From contig CADBWP010000010.1 in NCBI GenBank assembly GCA_902798365.1, forward strand, positions 1-33,302: a DNA stretch of 33,302 nt. Reading direction: 5' to 3'. The notes under the pieces were generated by a model, which saw only the letters and a list, made by a program, of their open reading frames with translations, was not told the DNA's origin and did not search any database. Numbering within the stretch: the first letter of the stretch is position 1; each line of letters starts with the position of its first letter. This DNA comes from an uncultured Ruminococcus sp. Lineage in GTDB: Bacteria > Bacillota > Clostridia > Oscillospirales > Acutalibacteraceae. The position numbers were made by a program, and so were the translations under genes. This document shows positions 16,764-25,338 of the stretch, one piece after another.

Positions 16764-17221
16764 AAAAGATTTTAAAACGAGCAGGTATCGGTTTTCTGCT
16801 TGGAATCGTTGTCGGTGATTTGATCGCTGTACTGACCGGCGCCTCCGATACCGGCGGAGTTTCATTCGCTTCCCAAAAGCTGCTCGATATGGCAGGCGGC
16901 AACGGCGTCGCTGCTATTATCCTGCAAAGTGTTTTTTCGGGGTTATACGGTGCGCTTTGCTTTGCCGGAATGACCTTCTATGAAATCGAACTTTTGCCGC
17001 TGGCGTCTGCTACCGCTTTGCATTGCGCCTTGATTGTCCTCCCGTTCATCCCGGTTTCATATCTGCTCGGCTGGGTAGGCGGCATTGTCGAGACCTTGAT
17101 AATAGCCTCAGCACAGATCGCAGCGTTTTTTGTTATCTGGCTGATTTTGTATTTCGTATATAAAAAACAAATCATAGAGCTGAACGATATGCAAACGAAT
17201 TATTCAAAGAGAGATGAATGA
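16757..17221 (+). CDS. DUF3021 family membrane protein
   Basis: 154 residues from GTG 16757 (AGGAGGG at 16744-16750). Four membrane helices are evident (about 8-26, 52-75, 83-105 and 112-138), the second pair after FYEIELLP, ending in a charged cytoplasmic tail. Its placement directly after and overlapping a stand-alone LytTR gene is characteristic of DUF3021 proteins. It probably senses a membrane or cell-surface signal and inhibits the LytTR protein (inference from the HdrRM/BrsRM type systems). 58 bp separate it from the dockerin gene, with no obvious promoter between them. Confidence 0.88.
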   Translation: MLEKILKRAGIGFLLGIVVGDLIAVLTGASDTGGVSFASQKLLDMAGGNGVAAIILQSVFSGLYGALCFAGMTFYEIELLPLASATALHCALIVLPFIPVSYLLGWVGGIVETLIIASAQIAAFFVIWLILYFVYKKQIIELNDMQTNYSKRDE

Positions 17222-17279
17222 GTTCAAAATGTATTAAATTAAAAAATCAAATATAACACTTCCGAAAGGAGAAAAACTA

Positions 17280-20249
17280 ATGAAAAAGAAAATATTGGCA
17301 ATTCTCTTGTCGCTGTGTCTGTGTATCACGATGATACCGCTCGGCGCGGTAACGGCGTCGTCGGCTGTGGTCGATGACGAACAGGCTGTCGGGTTTGACG
17401 CCAACAATTACAAGGGAAAAATCACCAAAATATCCGTAAAAGAGCCTTATACCAAGGATGGTATCACCTACCTGCCCATGGAGGTGAAATTCCATGTAAA
17501 CGAGGATATCAGCGATTCCAACGCGGTTTACTTCATGGAGGGTTATAACAACGTCTACCTTGCCGACGGCAGAACAGCCGAGAGCCTGCCCGGCGTCGGA
17601 TTGACCCTGATAGGTCCGATGAAGCCCGACGTGTCGCTGGAATGGAACAACCAGTTGATCTGGACATGGAACGGCGGGGAGAACGGCGGCGAAGGCACTG
17701 TGCGCTATGATGTGCCTATGGCGGCAGATAACGATCCGCAGGAGATCACGCAGAGTCCGGCGACCGGCATGTCCGAGGTCAGCGGCGTCAAGCCCAACGA
17801 TCAGGTCGGCTTCAGGCTCGAGACCGTCATGAATACCGAGAATATCCCCGAAGCTGCTTTGCCGCCCGGCGGCGTGGTGGTATCGGACGAAGCGAAGATC
17901 ACCATTGAGGACAAGAGCAAATATCCCAAGGAGATCAACATCGTCGCGGATGACAAGACCATCGCGCCGCCCGAAGAGGTCGTGCTGCCCTATACCGGTC
18001 AGCCGCAGGAGTGTCCCTATAAGGCGACAGCGGGCTATACGGTTACATTAAACGATCACCAGACCAACGCGGGTATCTATACCGCTGTTCTGATCCTTGA
18101 TTCCGGCTGGAAATGGACGGACGGAACCACCGAGGCAAAGCCGGCGGTATGGGCGATCAACAAGGCGACCATCACCTCGGTCACGCTGTCAACAAGCCAA
18201 CTGACCTACAACGGAAATAATCAAACGCCCCGGATCGCTTCCGTCAAGGCGGGCGACCTGAACGTTCCGGAAGACGGCTACACCGCGACCTTCCCCGAGC
18301 CATCAAAGTACAGCGGCAGCTACACCGTGACCGTTAAAGGCAAGGGCAACTTCACCGGCTCCGCGAGCGCGGATTATACGATCGTCGCGGTCGCCATGGA
18401 AACCTGCGACCACAGCCTATACCTCAAAGAATATGTGGACAACAAGGACAACGCGACGCACACGTCCCATTGCACGCATTGCGGCGCCACGCTCAACAAC
18501 GCCGAAAAGCATGATCTCAAAAACGAACCCCAAAATGATCCCGAGACCGGAAAGCCTGCCGGAAAGTATCGCACCGTCTGCACCAAGTGCAGTTATGCGG
18601 TCGAAGGCGATTGCGACCACAGCGTGCCGCGTGAATATGTAGATAAGGGCAATGGCACCCACGACGAACGCTGCAGCCGCTGCCATGTCGTTTTTGCAAC
18701 AGGCGAGGCGCACGACCTCAAGGTCACGCCGGTTCTGTCTGTTGTCGGCGGCTATGAGATATATAACGGCGAGGTCTCCATCGACTGCACCAAATGCAGC
18801 CATCACGAGGATCAGCTCTGTTCCCATGTTGGCACCGGCAGGATCGACTATACGCCCAAAGGCTCTTATCCCAACTATACCCACAGAAGCCGCTGCGAAA
18901 GATGCAATATGATGCTGTTTGATCAAGAGGAAGCCTGCACCCCCGGCGAATGGGAGCCGAGAAGTTTGACGGAACATGAAACGCATTGCACAAAATGCGG
19001 ACAGTTGATGACAGGAACGTGCGATTTCAAGGGAACACGAAAGATAACCAAGTTTGAAGCGACTCCCTACAAGGGCGGCTTGTTCAATATGTTCACCCGC
19101 TACAACTACCGCTGTTGGTATACCGAGACTTGTAAGATCTGCCATGGCGTGCGTAAGGGTTGGTTCGATTATCCGATTATTGATGTCGAGCGTTGGGCTG
19201 ACTACAGAGCTGCCTTTGAATCTATCGTAAAAATGAACCCCGAGGATCTGCAGAGCTTCAGCGATCAGGATTATCTGGAGGGTTACAAGTACTACCTGAT
19301 GATCCCATCGTGGTATCTCAGCCCTCTCTATGAGGCTACCGGAACGAACGAGATGAATTTTGCTAATCTGCAGTCCGGTTGGCTGACCAAGCTGACGAAC
19401 ACCGATGAAGCCGGAAGCTGTAAAATGTTTGACAAAAACGGCAAGGAGATCAAGAGCTATAAGCCTGATGGCGGTAAGAAATCATCCTCTCCCGTAGGCG
19501 CTGACGACGACGAAAACGAGGACGAGGGCATTTCCGAGGACGAGCTCGATATGTGGAGCGTTACCCAAGAAGACGGCGCTGCGCTCGGCTTAAGCACCGA
19601 CTATCTGATGTCGCTTCCTGACGGAGAATACACCTATACCGCCTGCTTCTCCAATGAGAACGGTCAAACAGCCGCTGTTTCGGTGGTGTTCACCATAGTA
19701 CATGATGAGATCGGCACGAAGGTGACGAACGTCCATCCGCTCGGCACGATGGTCAACGCCGACGGCGATGTGGTTGAGATGAACCTGTCCGAGGACACCC
19801 TGTACTATACAGGCGAAACGCTGACTCCGCCTGTAGTGACCCTTACAAGCGAAATGGGCGTTGAATTCGCCGAGGGCGAGGACTACACCCTGACTTACTA
19901 CCAGGTAGTCGAAGATGAAAACGGCGAGCCGGTCGAGGTCGAGATTGCACCTGAAAACATCAAGGACATCGGAACCTATAACGTTGTCGCCAAGCCCACC
20001 CGCAACGGTGTGCTCTCCGGTGAGGCGTGGGCAACGTTCAGGGTTACTGCCGGAGTCGGCGACGTTGACGGCGATGGCAGAATCACTATATGTGATGTGA
20101 CCGCCATCCAACGCTACCTTGCCGAATACGAGGAATTAACAGATGACCAGCTCGCTGCCGCCGACACAAACGGCGACGGAAATGTAACAATTGAAGACGT
20201 GACATATCTGCAAATGTATCTTGCGGAATATGATCTGCAATTGGGATGA
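17280..20249 (+). CDS. large secreted dockerin protein with Cys/His repeats
   Basis: 989 residues with a classic signal peptide (cleavage near residue 30) and ribosome site AAAGGAG. Domains in order: an N-terminal beta domain (about 40-200) with Trp-rich EWNNQLIWTWNGGE; a short domain with PYTGQPQECPYKA and TDAGIYTAVL-like text (about 235-295); an MBG/Ig-like domain (about 297-370, LTYNGNNQTPRI); four Cys/His repeats starting at C376, C445, C514 and C581. Each holds CxH or similar, then HxxxCxxC and a CTKC pair. Next come a helical segment (about 640-710), an acidic linker, another Ig-like domain, and a C-terminal type I dockerin from D928 (DVDGDGRITICDV and DTNGDGNVTIEDV). No catalytic domain is recognised. 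It could be an adhesin or substrate-binding member of a cohesin-dockerin complex. It may be transcribed with, or controlled by, the LytTR operon. Confidence 0.85.
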   Translation: MKKKILAILLSLCLCITMIPLGAVTASSAVVDDEQAVGFDANNYKGKITKISVKEPYTKDGITYLPMEVKFHVNEDISDSNAVYFMEGYNNVYLADGRTAESLPGVGLTLIGPMKPDVSLEWNNQLIWTWNGGENGGEGTVRYDVPMAADNDPQEITQSPATGMSEVSGVKPNDQVGFRLETVMNTENIPEAALPPGGVVVSDEAKITIEDKSKYPKEINIVADDKTIAPPEEVVLPYTGQPQECPYKATAGYTVTLNDHQTNAGIYTAVLILDSGWKWTDGTTEAKPAVWAINKATITSVTLSTSQLTYNGNNQTPRIASVKAGDLNVPEDGYTATFPEPSKYSGSYTVTVKGKGNFTGSASADYTIVAVAMETCDHSLYLKEYVDNKDNATHTSHCTHCGATLNNAEKHDLKNEPQNDPETGKPAGKYRTVCTKCSYAVEGDCDHSVPREYVDKGNGTHDERCSRCHVVFATGEAHDLKVTPVLSVVGGYEIYNGEVSIDCTKCSHHEDQLCSHVGTGRIDYTPKGSYPNYTHRSRCERCNMMLFDQEEACTPGEWEPRSLTEHETHCTKCGQLMTGTCDFKGTRKITKFEATPYKGGLFNMFTRYNYRCWYTETCKICHGVRKGWFDYPIIDVERWADYRAAFESIVKMNPEDLQSFSDQDYLEGYKYYLMIPSWYLSPLYEATGTNEMNFANLQSGWLTKLTNTDEAGSCKMFDKNGKEIKSYKPDGGKKSSSPVGADDDENEDEGISEDELDMWSVTQEDGAALGLSTDYLMSLPDGEYTYTACFSNENGQTAAVSVVFTIVHDEIGTKVTNVHPLGTMVNADGDVVEMNLSEDTLYYTGETLTPPVVTLTSEMGVEFAEGEDYTLTYYQVVEDENGEPVEVEIAPENIKDIGTYNVVAKPTRNGVLSGEAWATFRVTAGVGDVDGDGRITICDVTAIQRYLAEYEELTDDQLAAADTNGDGNVTIEDVTYLQMYLAEYDLQLG

Positions 20250-20423
20250 CTCTGTTTTCACTAATCGCAATTTGCGACGTATAAGCAAAGAATAGGATTT
20301 TAAAAGCAGAGAATCGACTCTTTATTTCAGGCTGAAAGCGCCGTAAAAAACAATCAAAATCAAATAAAAAACAAGTTAAACGTTTTTTAATAATCAAAGA
20401 GCCATGATATTCTTAAACAACAA

Positions 20424-20460
20424 GGCGAGAGGCGCACAAGCGCGTCCCGCCCTGTTTTTT
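20424..20460 (+). terminator. terminator after the dockerin gene
   Basis: A GC-rich stem between 20424-20435 and 20440-20451 with two mismatches is followed by TGTTTTTT. The reverse strand has only a short T run after the hairpin, so it may weakly serve the kinase gene as well. The stretch 20250-20423 before it shows nothing I can support. Confidence 0.7.
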
Positions 20461-20486
20461 GTAGTATAAAATTTACCGCGATTACA

Positions 20487-21779
20487 TTACATCGGCAGCA
20501 CGGCGGTAAAGGTCGTTCCGTTCTCCTCGTCGCTTGTTACCGACAGCTTTCCGTTCATGCCCTCAACTATCCTTTGGGCTATCGACAGCCCAAGCCCGTA
20601 GCCCTTTGTGGTGCGCGACTTTTCCGCACGGTAAAAGCGGTCAAAAATGTGCTGTATGTCTTCCTTAGAAATAACGTTTCCGCGGTTATTGACCGAAAAC
20701 TCCGCGTTATCGCCCTTTTTCTTAAGCTCAATGGTAACCGTTGTCTGCCTGTCGGCGTATTTTACGGCGTTGTCTGTCAAAATATGTACAAGCTGGTTAA
20801 GCTCTGTCGGGTTGCCCTTTACGATTATGCCGGGCGATATTTCCGCGGAAATATCAATTTCCTTTTCAAATGCCACGGGCTCAAAGTTCAGCGCCGTTCC
20901 CTCGGTTATTTCGCTCAGATCAACATCAATTTGCTGCATCTGCGAGGCACCCGCGTCCGATTTTGCCAAAAACAGCATTTGATCAATCAGCTTTTTCATA
21001 TGCGTGGCTTCCTCCTGAGTGCTTTCAAGCCATTGCCTTTCCTCGCTAACGGTCGAATCGGGGTGCGAGCTCATAATATTGTTGTTCGCTAAAATCACCG
21101 TGAGCGGTGTCTTAAGCTCATGTGAAGCGTCTGCCACAAACTGCTTTTGCTGCTCCCACGCTTTTTTAACGGGCTTAACGGCAAACCCGGACAGCACAAG
21201 GCTTATCAAAAACAGCACGACCATGCTTCCCGCAAACAGCGCAAGGCTTATCAGCGCCGTGCCGCGAAGCGATGAATATATGCTGCTGTTGTCGGCAAAT
21301 ATTATAGTTGTGCCATTCATGTCCGTCCGTTTAACAAACAGCAGACCGTATTCGCTCAGCTCACCCTCAAAGCCCCTGTCAGCAGTCGCTTCCGGAATGC
21401 ATTTTTCAAGGGTCTCGTCGTCCATCGTGGCGTTGCTTTCGGTTTTTGAGGTAACGCTGCCGCTTTCGTTGACCGTAACAAGCACATAAGAGCTTATCTC
21501 AACTGGCTTGTCGCCCTTAAAGCCGCGCTTGCCCAGCATGGGCTTGTCGCCGTCGGGGGGGACGTGCGCAGAGTCGTCGGTCGCACCGCCGTTTAGCTCT
21601 TTGTTAAAACCATCATTCATGCGGTCGTCGCGGTTGACAAGCTCGTTCATGCCGTGAAACAGGTCGTTTCTTGCGGTGTTGTAGCTGTTGAAGCAAATAA
21701 CCGTAAAAATCAGCAGGATAACGGCGCCCACCAGCGCCATGTTTACGGTGATGATATTTCGCCTCAGACGTTTTATCAT
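20487..21779 (-). CDS. membrane sensor histidine kinase
   Basis: 430 residues. TM1 (about 13-32), an extracytoplasmic sensor region (about 33-170) without recognised fold, TM2 (about 174-200), HisKA with phospho-acceptor His220 in DASHELKTPLTVIL, then HATPase_c with N box (LTDNAVKYAD), G1 box (FDRFYRAEKSRTTKGYGLGLSI) and G2 (EEENGTTF-like end). It would phosphorylate the response regulator encoded just upstream; the ATG overlaps the regulator's TGA by 4 bases. Signal unknown. The divergent membrane protein gene is a candidate target or partner. Confidence 0.92.
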   Translation of the reverse strand: MIKRLRRNIITVNMALVGAVILLIFTVICFNSYNTARNDLFHGMNELVNRDDRMNDGFNKELNGGATDDSAHVPPDGDKPMLGKRGFKGDKPVEISSYVLVTVNESGSVTSKTESNATMDDETLEKCIPEATADRGFEGELSEYGLLFVKRTDMNGTTIIFADNSSIYSSLRGTALISLALFAGSMVVLFLISLVLSGFAVKPVKKAWEQQKQFVADASHELKTPLTVILANNNIMSSHPDSTVSEERQWLESTQEEATHMKKLIDQMLFLAKSDAGASQMQQIDVDLSEITEGTALNFEPVAFEKEIDISAEISPGIIVKGNPTELNQLVHILTDNAVKYADRQTTVTIELKKKGDNAEFSVNNRGNVISKEDIQHIFDRFYRAEKSRTTKGYGLGLSIAQRIVEGMNGKLSVTSDEENGTTFTAVLPM

Positions 21780-22450
21780 GTGCTTTTCTCCAATCTGTAG
21801 CCCATTTTTTTAACTGCCTTTATCTCTGCGGAGGATTGTATAAACTTCAGCTTGCGGCGCAAAAACGAAACATACGCCTCAACATTATTGGAGCCTGCGT
21901 CCGAATCATAGCCCCAAACCTTTGTAATAAGCTCTTCCTTCGAGATTATCTTGTCGTGATTTGCAATAAGCAGCTTGAGCACCTCTGCCTCCTTAAAGTT
22001 GAGGTGAACGCTCTTGGCGCCCTTGCTCAGCTCCGAGGCGGAGGCGTTAAACTTAAAATCTGCAAAATCTGTTTCGTCAAGCATAACCTCGCCGCGCCTG
22101 CGCGTCAGCGCTCTCACTCTTGCCAAAAGCTCCTCGGGCGCAAAGGGCTTTGTCATATAGTCATCGGCGCCGCTGTTAAGTCCGCTCACCTTGTCGGGAA
22201 CGGTGTCCTTGGCAGTCAGCATAAGAATAGGCGTTTCAATTTTGTTTTTGCGCAGTTCACTTGCAACCTGAAAGCCGTCCTTATACGGCAGCATGATGTC
22301 GAGAATAATCAGGTCATAAATGCCGCTCACGGCGTAGTCGAACCCGTCGTTTCCGTCAAAAACCGTATCTGCCATGTATTTTTGCTCGGTAAGTATCTGT
22401 TTTAAAGCCTGTGCCAGACGTTTTTCGTCTTCAACTATCAAAATATTCAT
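21776..22450 (-). CDS. OmpR/PhoB-type response regulator
   Basis: 224 residues. Receiver domain with acidic pocket ED (7-9), phospho-acceptor Asp51 in LIILDIMLPYKDG, and conserved Lys101 in TKPFAPEELLARVRAL. The C-terminal winged helix (about 125-224) contains LNFKEAEVLKLLIANHDKII and VEAYVSFLRRKLK. The start ATG at 22450 has AAGGGTGAG upstream. The open frame continues far upstream to 23080 but that part is antisense to the divergent gene. It forms a two-component pair with the kinase. Confidence 0.95.
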   Translation of the reverse strand: MNILIVEDEKRLAQALKQILTEQKYMADTVFDGNDGFDYAVSGIYDLIILDIMLPYKDGFQVASELRKNKIETPILMLTAKDTVPDKVSGLNSGADDYMTKPFAPEELLARVRALTRRRGEVMLDETDFADFKFNASASELSKGAKSVHLNFKEAEVLKLLIANHDKIISKEELITKVWGYDSDAGSNNVEAYVSFLRRKLKFIQSSAEIKAVKKMGYRLEKST

Positions 22451-22477
22451 ACGCTCACCCTTTTTCCTTTTGGTATT

Positions 22478-22506
22478 ATTATAACAGTTATTATTATAGA
22501 TAACAA
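22478..22506 (-). promoter_or_regulatory. promoter of the two-component operon
   Basis: On the minus strand TTGTTA (22506-22501), a 17-bp spacer, TATAAT (22483-22478). A second TATAAT copy 15 bp upstream makes a direct repeat TATAATAATA, possibly a regulator site. Confidence 0.65.
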
Positions 22507-22538
22507 GACTTAAAAAAAGCTTAAACACAGGCATTTTG

Positions 22539-22567
22539 TTGACAAACCCCGATGCTTGTGGTATATT
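22539..22567 (+). promoter_or_regulatory. promoter of the 22589 membrane protein gene
   Basis: TTGACA (22539-22544), a 17-bp spacer, TATATT (22562-22567). It is divergent from the two-component promoter, with 32 bp between the two -35 boxes. Confidence 0.8.
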
Positions 22568-22588
22568 CACAGAGAAGGAGTTGATACA

Positions 22589-23716
22589 ATGTCCAATCAA
22601 GTAAGCAAGCTGAATGGCAAGGTGTTCGGCGGAATCCGCATGACCTGGCCAAAGGTGATAATCTTTGCCGTTATAGCCGGCGCTTTTACCGCCCTGATGA
22701 TGATAATTCCGGGGCTTATAAAAACCTCGTTTCAGGACATAGGCATAAGCTTTGAGTGCTGGATACTGTTTGCGGTCATTATTATGCTCGGATGCAAAAG
22801 CCCTTTGGATTCGGCGGTAAAGACCTTTGCGTTCTTCCTTATCAGCCAGCCGCTTGTTTATCTTATACAGGTGCCGTTTTATTACGATGGCTTCGGAATC
22901 TTTATGTACTACGGTTATTGGTTCCACTGGACGCTGTTGACGTTCCCGATGGCGTTTTTCGGCTGGTTTTTGGGCAAAAAGAAGTGGTACAGCCTGCTTA
23001 TTCTGTCGCCTGCGCTTTGCTTTCTTGCTATGATAGGCGTAAGCTATGCCATTAGTGCGATACACAGCTTTCCGAACCACCTGCTTTCGGCGATTTTCTG
23101 CTTTGCCTCGGCGCTTTGGATGTTGTTCGGCATATTTGGCAAGGCGGTGTTCAGGCTTATCGGCTTGGGTGTTATCATCGTGACAGCGGCGGTTTGTGCT
23201 TTGATGAGTACCGTATTTTTGACGGTCGATATACAGACAAATCTTTCCGATACTCCGGCGATCTCGGAAAACGCGTATGTTGAGGTAGAGGACGAAAGCA
23301 TTGCAAAGGTAACGCTTGAGGATACCGAAAACAAAAGGGTACGGCTGAGCTTTTTAAGGCACGGCAGCACGACCATGACGCTTACCGACGGCGACATGCA
23401 GTATAAATACCAGCTTGTTATGGAGAGCACCCAAACAAGCCGCACCGACTGCAAGGTATGGCGTCTGACCGACGAGCCTGTGGTAAAAACCGCAACGCTT
23501 CCGCAGGCTGCAACGGGTGATATAAGGCTTACAGACGAGCGTATTTGCGACGCAGAGCTCAACGGCGACACAATAACCTTTACCTTCCATGCCTACAGCT
23601 ACACTCACGTTATTGTTGAGGATGAAAACGGCGAAACCGAATACTCCGCCGGGCTTTATTACGACGAGGATAAAAACGAAGTAAAATTTGACTTTTACAA
23701 ATATGAGGATGACTGA
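22589..23716 (+). CDS. polytopic membrane protein with extracytoplasmic C-terminal domain
   Basis: 375 residues from ATG 22589 (AAGGAG 8 bp upstream). The first 215 residues hold about seven hydrophobic helices (for example VIIFAVIAGAFTALMMI near 22 and LIGLGVIIVTAAVCALMS near 195). The last 160 residues are a soluble beta-rich domain with two similar halves (YVEVEDESIAKVTL..., VIVEDENGETEYSAG). I do not recognise the family and see no catalytic motif. It is divergent from a two-component system, so a sensing accessory or a regulated target is possible. The next gene begins 1 bp after its stop. Confidence 0.7.
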   Translation: MSNQVSKLNGKVFGGIRMTWPKVIIFAVIAGAFTALMMIIPGLIKTSFQDIGISFECWILFAVIIMLGCKSPLDSAVKTFAFFLISQPLVYLIQVPFYYDGFGIFMYYGYWFHWTLLTFPMAFFGWFLGKKKWYSLLILSPALCFLAMIGVSYAISAIHSFPNHLLSAIFCFASALWMLFGIFGKAVFRLIGLGVIIVTAAVCALMSTVFLTVDIQTNLSDTPAISENAYVEVEDESIAKVTLEDTENKRVRLSFLRHGSTTMTLTDGDMQYKYQLVMESTQTSRTDCKVWRLTDEPVVKTATLPQAATGDIRLTDERICDAELNGDTITFTFHAYSYTHVIVEDENGETEYSAGLYYDEDKNEVKFDFYKYEDD

Positions 23717-23717
23717 T

Positions 23718-23891
23718 ATGATACCAAACGACCCTATGATACTGCTCAGTTACATAAACACCAAGCTAAGGGACGAATACCCAAGCCTTGACCTTCTCTG
23801 CGACGATTTGCAGCTTGACAGGGAACAGCTTGAGCAAAAGCTTTCCGCGATAGATTACACCTACGATCCAAAGCTGAACAAGTTCATTTAA
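23718..23891 (+). CDS. DUF4250 domain protein
   Basis: 57 residues from ATG 23718, one base after the previous stop. MIPNDPMILLSYINTKLRDEY and the tail IDYTYDPKLNKFI match the short DUF4250 family common in Clostridia and other anaerobes. The function is unknown; a small helix-turn-helix-like fold is likely from the sequence (inference). It is translated in the same operon as the membrane protein and followed by a two-way terminator. Confidence 0.88.
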   Translation: MIPNDPMILLSYINTKLRDEYPSLDLLCDDLQLDREQLEQKLSAIDYTYDPKLNKFI

Positions 23892-23895
23892 AGCA

Positions 23896-23923
23896 AAGCC
23901 GACGCCCGAAAGAGCGCCGGCTT
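23896..23923. terminator. bidirectional terminator
   Basis: AAGCCGACGC (23896-23905) pairs with GCGCCGGCTT (23914-23923) with one mismatch, between two convergent genes. The minus-strand side has the better T tract (TTTGCTTT). Confidence 0.65.
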
Positions 23924-23926
23924 GAC

Positions 23927-24457
23927 TTATCGGAAAACATACCCGACTATGAATCTGTCGTTTCTTATGCAGCTTGTGTCAAAGTCCAAAAGACCGTTTG
24001 AATAGTGTTGATTTGCCGACATCAGCCTTCCGTTTTCTTTCAAAACCGCGTAAAAATGGATCCCGTTTGTTATTTTGCTGTTCCATGTGCATACTATGGC
24101 TGCGGAGCAGTCGTTCAGCGCAGCCTTAAAGGCGTCAGCCTTGCGAATCCTTCCGAAAGCAACGCCGTGCAGCCTGAAATACCTGCCGAGCTTACGCGGT
24201 TTTGTGCCCAGGGCGCCGAACAGCCACGGCAGTCCAAGCCGTTCACAGTCGCGCACAACGTCGGCATATGGCTGAGGCTTGCCGAGCCTCAGCATAACGT
24301 TATATACGGCAACGACGGCACAGCCCACACGGCTTGTGGGGTTGCCGAGCCGCCCGTAGGCAGCCTTGGCTATTCTTTCGTCGGTTTGACGTGTAATGTA
24401 GCCCTCAACGGGCTTTGTTAATTCTTTATTAGCAATATAATTCTTTTCCCGATTCAT
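23927..24457 (-). CDS. papain-like (C39-type fold) protein
   Basis: 176 residues, no signal peptide or membrane segment. Likely active-site Cys in SRVGCAVVAVYNVML (about residue 46) and His in TNGIHFYAVLKENG (about 133), with Asn in MSANQHYS following. This Cys-His-Asn order fits a papain-like peptidase or transglutaminase fold. Such genes are frequent in Ruminococcus-type genomes without known substrate. Ribosome site AAGGAA. It is the second protein of this general fold in the window, but unlike the one at 3281-4084 it is not membrane anchored. Confidence 0.65.
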   Translation of the reverse strand: MNREKNYIANKELTKPVEGYITRQTDERIAKAAYGRLGNPTSRVGCAVVAVYNVMLRLGKPQPYADVVRDCERLGLPWLFGALGTKPRKLGRYFRLHGVAFGRIRKADAFKAALNDCSAAIVCTWNSKITNGIHFYAVLKENGRLMSANQHYSNGLLDFDTSCIRNDRFIVGYVFR

Positions 24458-24492
24458 TCTGTTTTATTGTTCCTTAATGCCTGAAATGTTTT

Positions 24493-24522
24493 ATTATATC
24501 ATTATATTATATATGCGGTCAA
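24493..24522 (-). promoter_or_regulatory. promoter of the 24457 gene
   Basis: On the minus strand TTGACC (24522-24517), an 18-bp spacer, TATAAT (24498-24493). Confidence 0.6.
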
Positions 24523-24536
24523 TTTGCAAACTTCAA

Positions 24537-24565
24537 TTGCATTTTGTTTTAAAATGATGTATAAT
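24537..24565 (+). promoter_or_regulatory. promoter of the sufC operon
   Basis: TTGCAT (24537-24542), a 17-bp spacer, TATAAT (24560-24565). Confidence 0.75.
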
Positions 24566-24597
24566 GAACCTTGTAACAAAACAACGGGAGAATCACC

Positions 24598-25326
24598 ATG
24601 TTAGAATTAAAAAATCTGTCCTTCTCTGCGGGAGAGGGAACTGAAAAAAAAGAGATCATACGCGATCTCAGCCTCAGTATAGACAACGGCAAATTTGTCG
24701 TTATCACAGGTCCCAACGGCAGCGGCAAATCCACGCTTGCGCGGCTTATTATGGGCATAGAAAAGCCCGATTCCGGCAGTATCATATTTGACGGAAAGGA
24801 CATCACCGACCTCGGCATAACCGAACGCGCAAGGCTCGGCATAAGCTTTGCGTTTCAGCAGCCCGTGCGCTTCAAGGGCATAAGGGTCATCGACCTGCTC
24901 AAGCTTGCGGCGGGCAAGGAGCTTACGATAAACGAGGCGTGCAACTATCTTTCCGAGGTAGGTCTTTGCGCACGCGATTATATCGAACGCGAGATCAACG
25001 CTTCTCTTTCGGGCGGCGAGCTTAAAAGAATAGAGATAGCGACCCTGCTTGCACGGCAGACAAGGCTCAGCCTGTTTGACGAGCCCGAGGCAGGCATAGA
25101 TCTGTGGAGCTTTCAGAATCTTATCCGCATTTTTGAGAGCATGCGCTCACAAATCAAAGACAGCTCCATCGTCATAATCTCTCATCAGGAGAGAATACTC
25201 GAGATAGCGGACGAGATCGTTCTGCTGACTGACGGTCAAATCCAAAAGCAGGGCGCGGCTGCGGATATTCTGCCCGGGCTTATCGGCACCACGGCGGCAG
25301 TTGCCGCTTGCGACAGACTAAAGTAA
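24598..25326 (+). CDS. sufC: SufC-like Fe-S assembly ATPase
   Basis: 242-residue ABC-type ATPase that powers Fe-S cluster assembly on its SufB-like partner. Walker A is GPNGSGKST (38-46). The Q-loop lies in AFQQPVRF, followed by the signature LSGGE (137-141). Walker B ends in LFDEPEAGID (D161, E162), and the H-loop is in IISHQE. No membrane domain gene is nearby, and the next gene 12 bp downstream is SufB-like, so this is not a transporter. It belongs to the two-gene minimal SUF-like (SMS type) system of anaerobes, with no SufS, SufU or SufD visible. Confidence 0.9.
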   Translation: MLELKNLSFSAGEGTEKKEIIRDLSLSIDNGKFVVITGPNGSGKSTLARLIMGIEKPDSGSIIFDGKDITDLGITERARLGISFAFQQPVRFKGIRVIDLLKLAAGKELTINEACNYLSEVGLCARDYIEREINASLSGGELKRIEIATLLARQTRLSLFDEPEAGIDLWSFQNLIRIFESMRSQIKDSSIVIISHQERILEIADEIVLLTDGQIQKQGAAADILPGLIGTTAAVAACDRLK

Positions 25327-25338
25327 GGGGGAGAGGCA

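Noticed and set aside
22451..23080. N-terminal extension of the response regulator frame
   Set aside because: The extra part is antisense to the membrane protein gene; the receiver domain starts cleanly at 22450.
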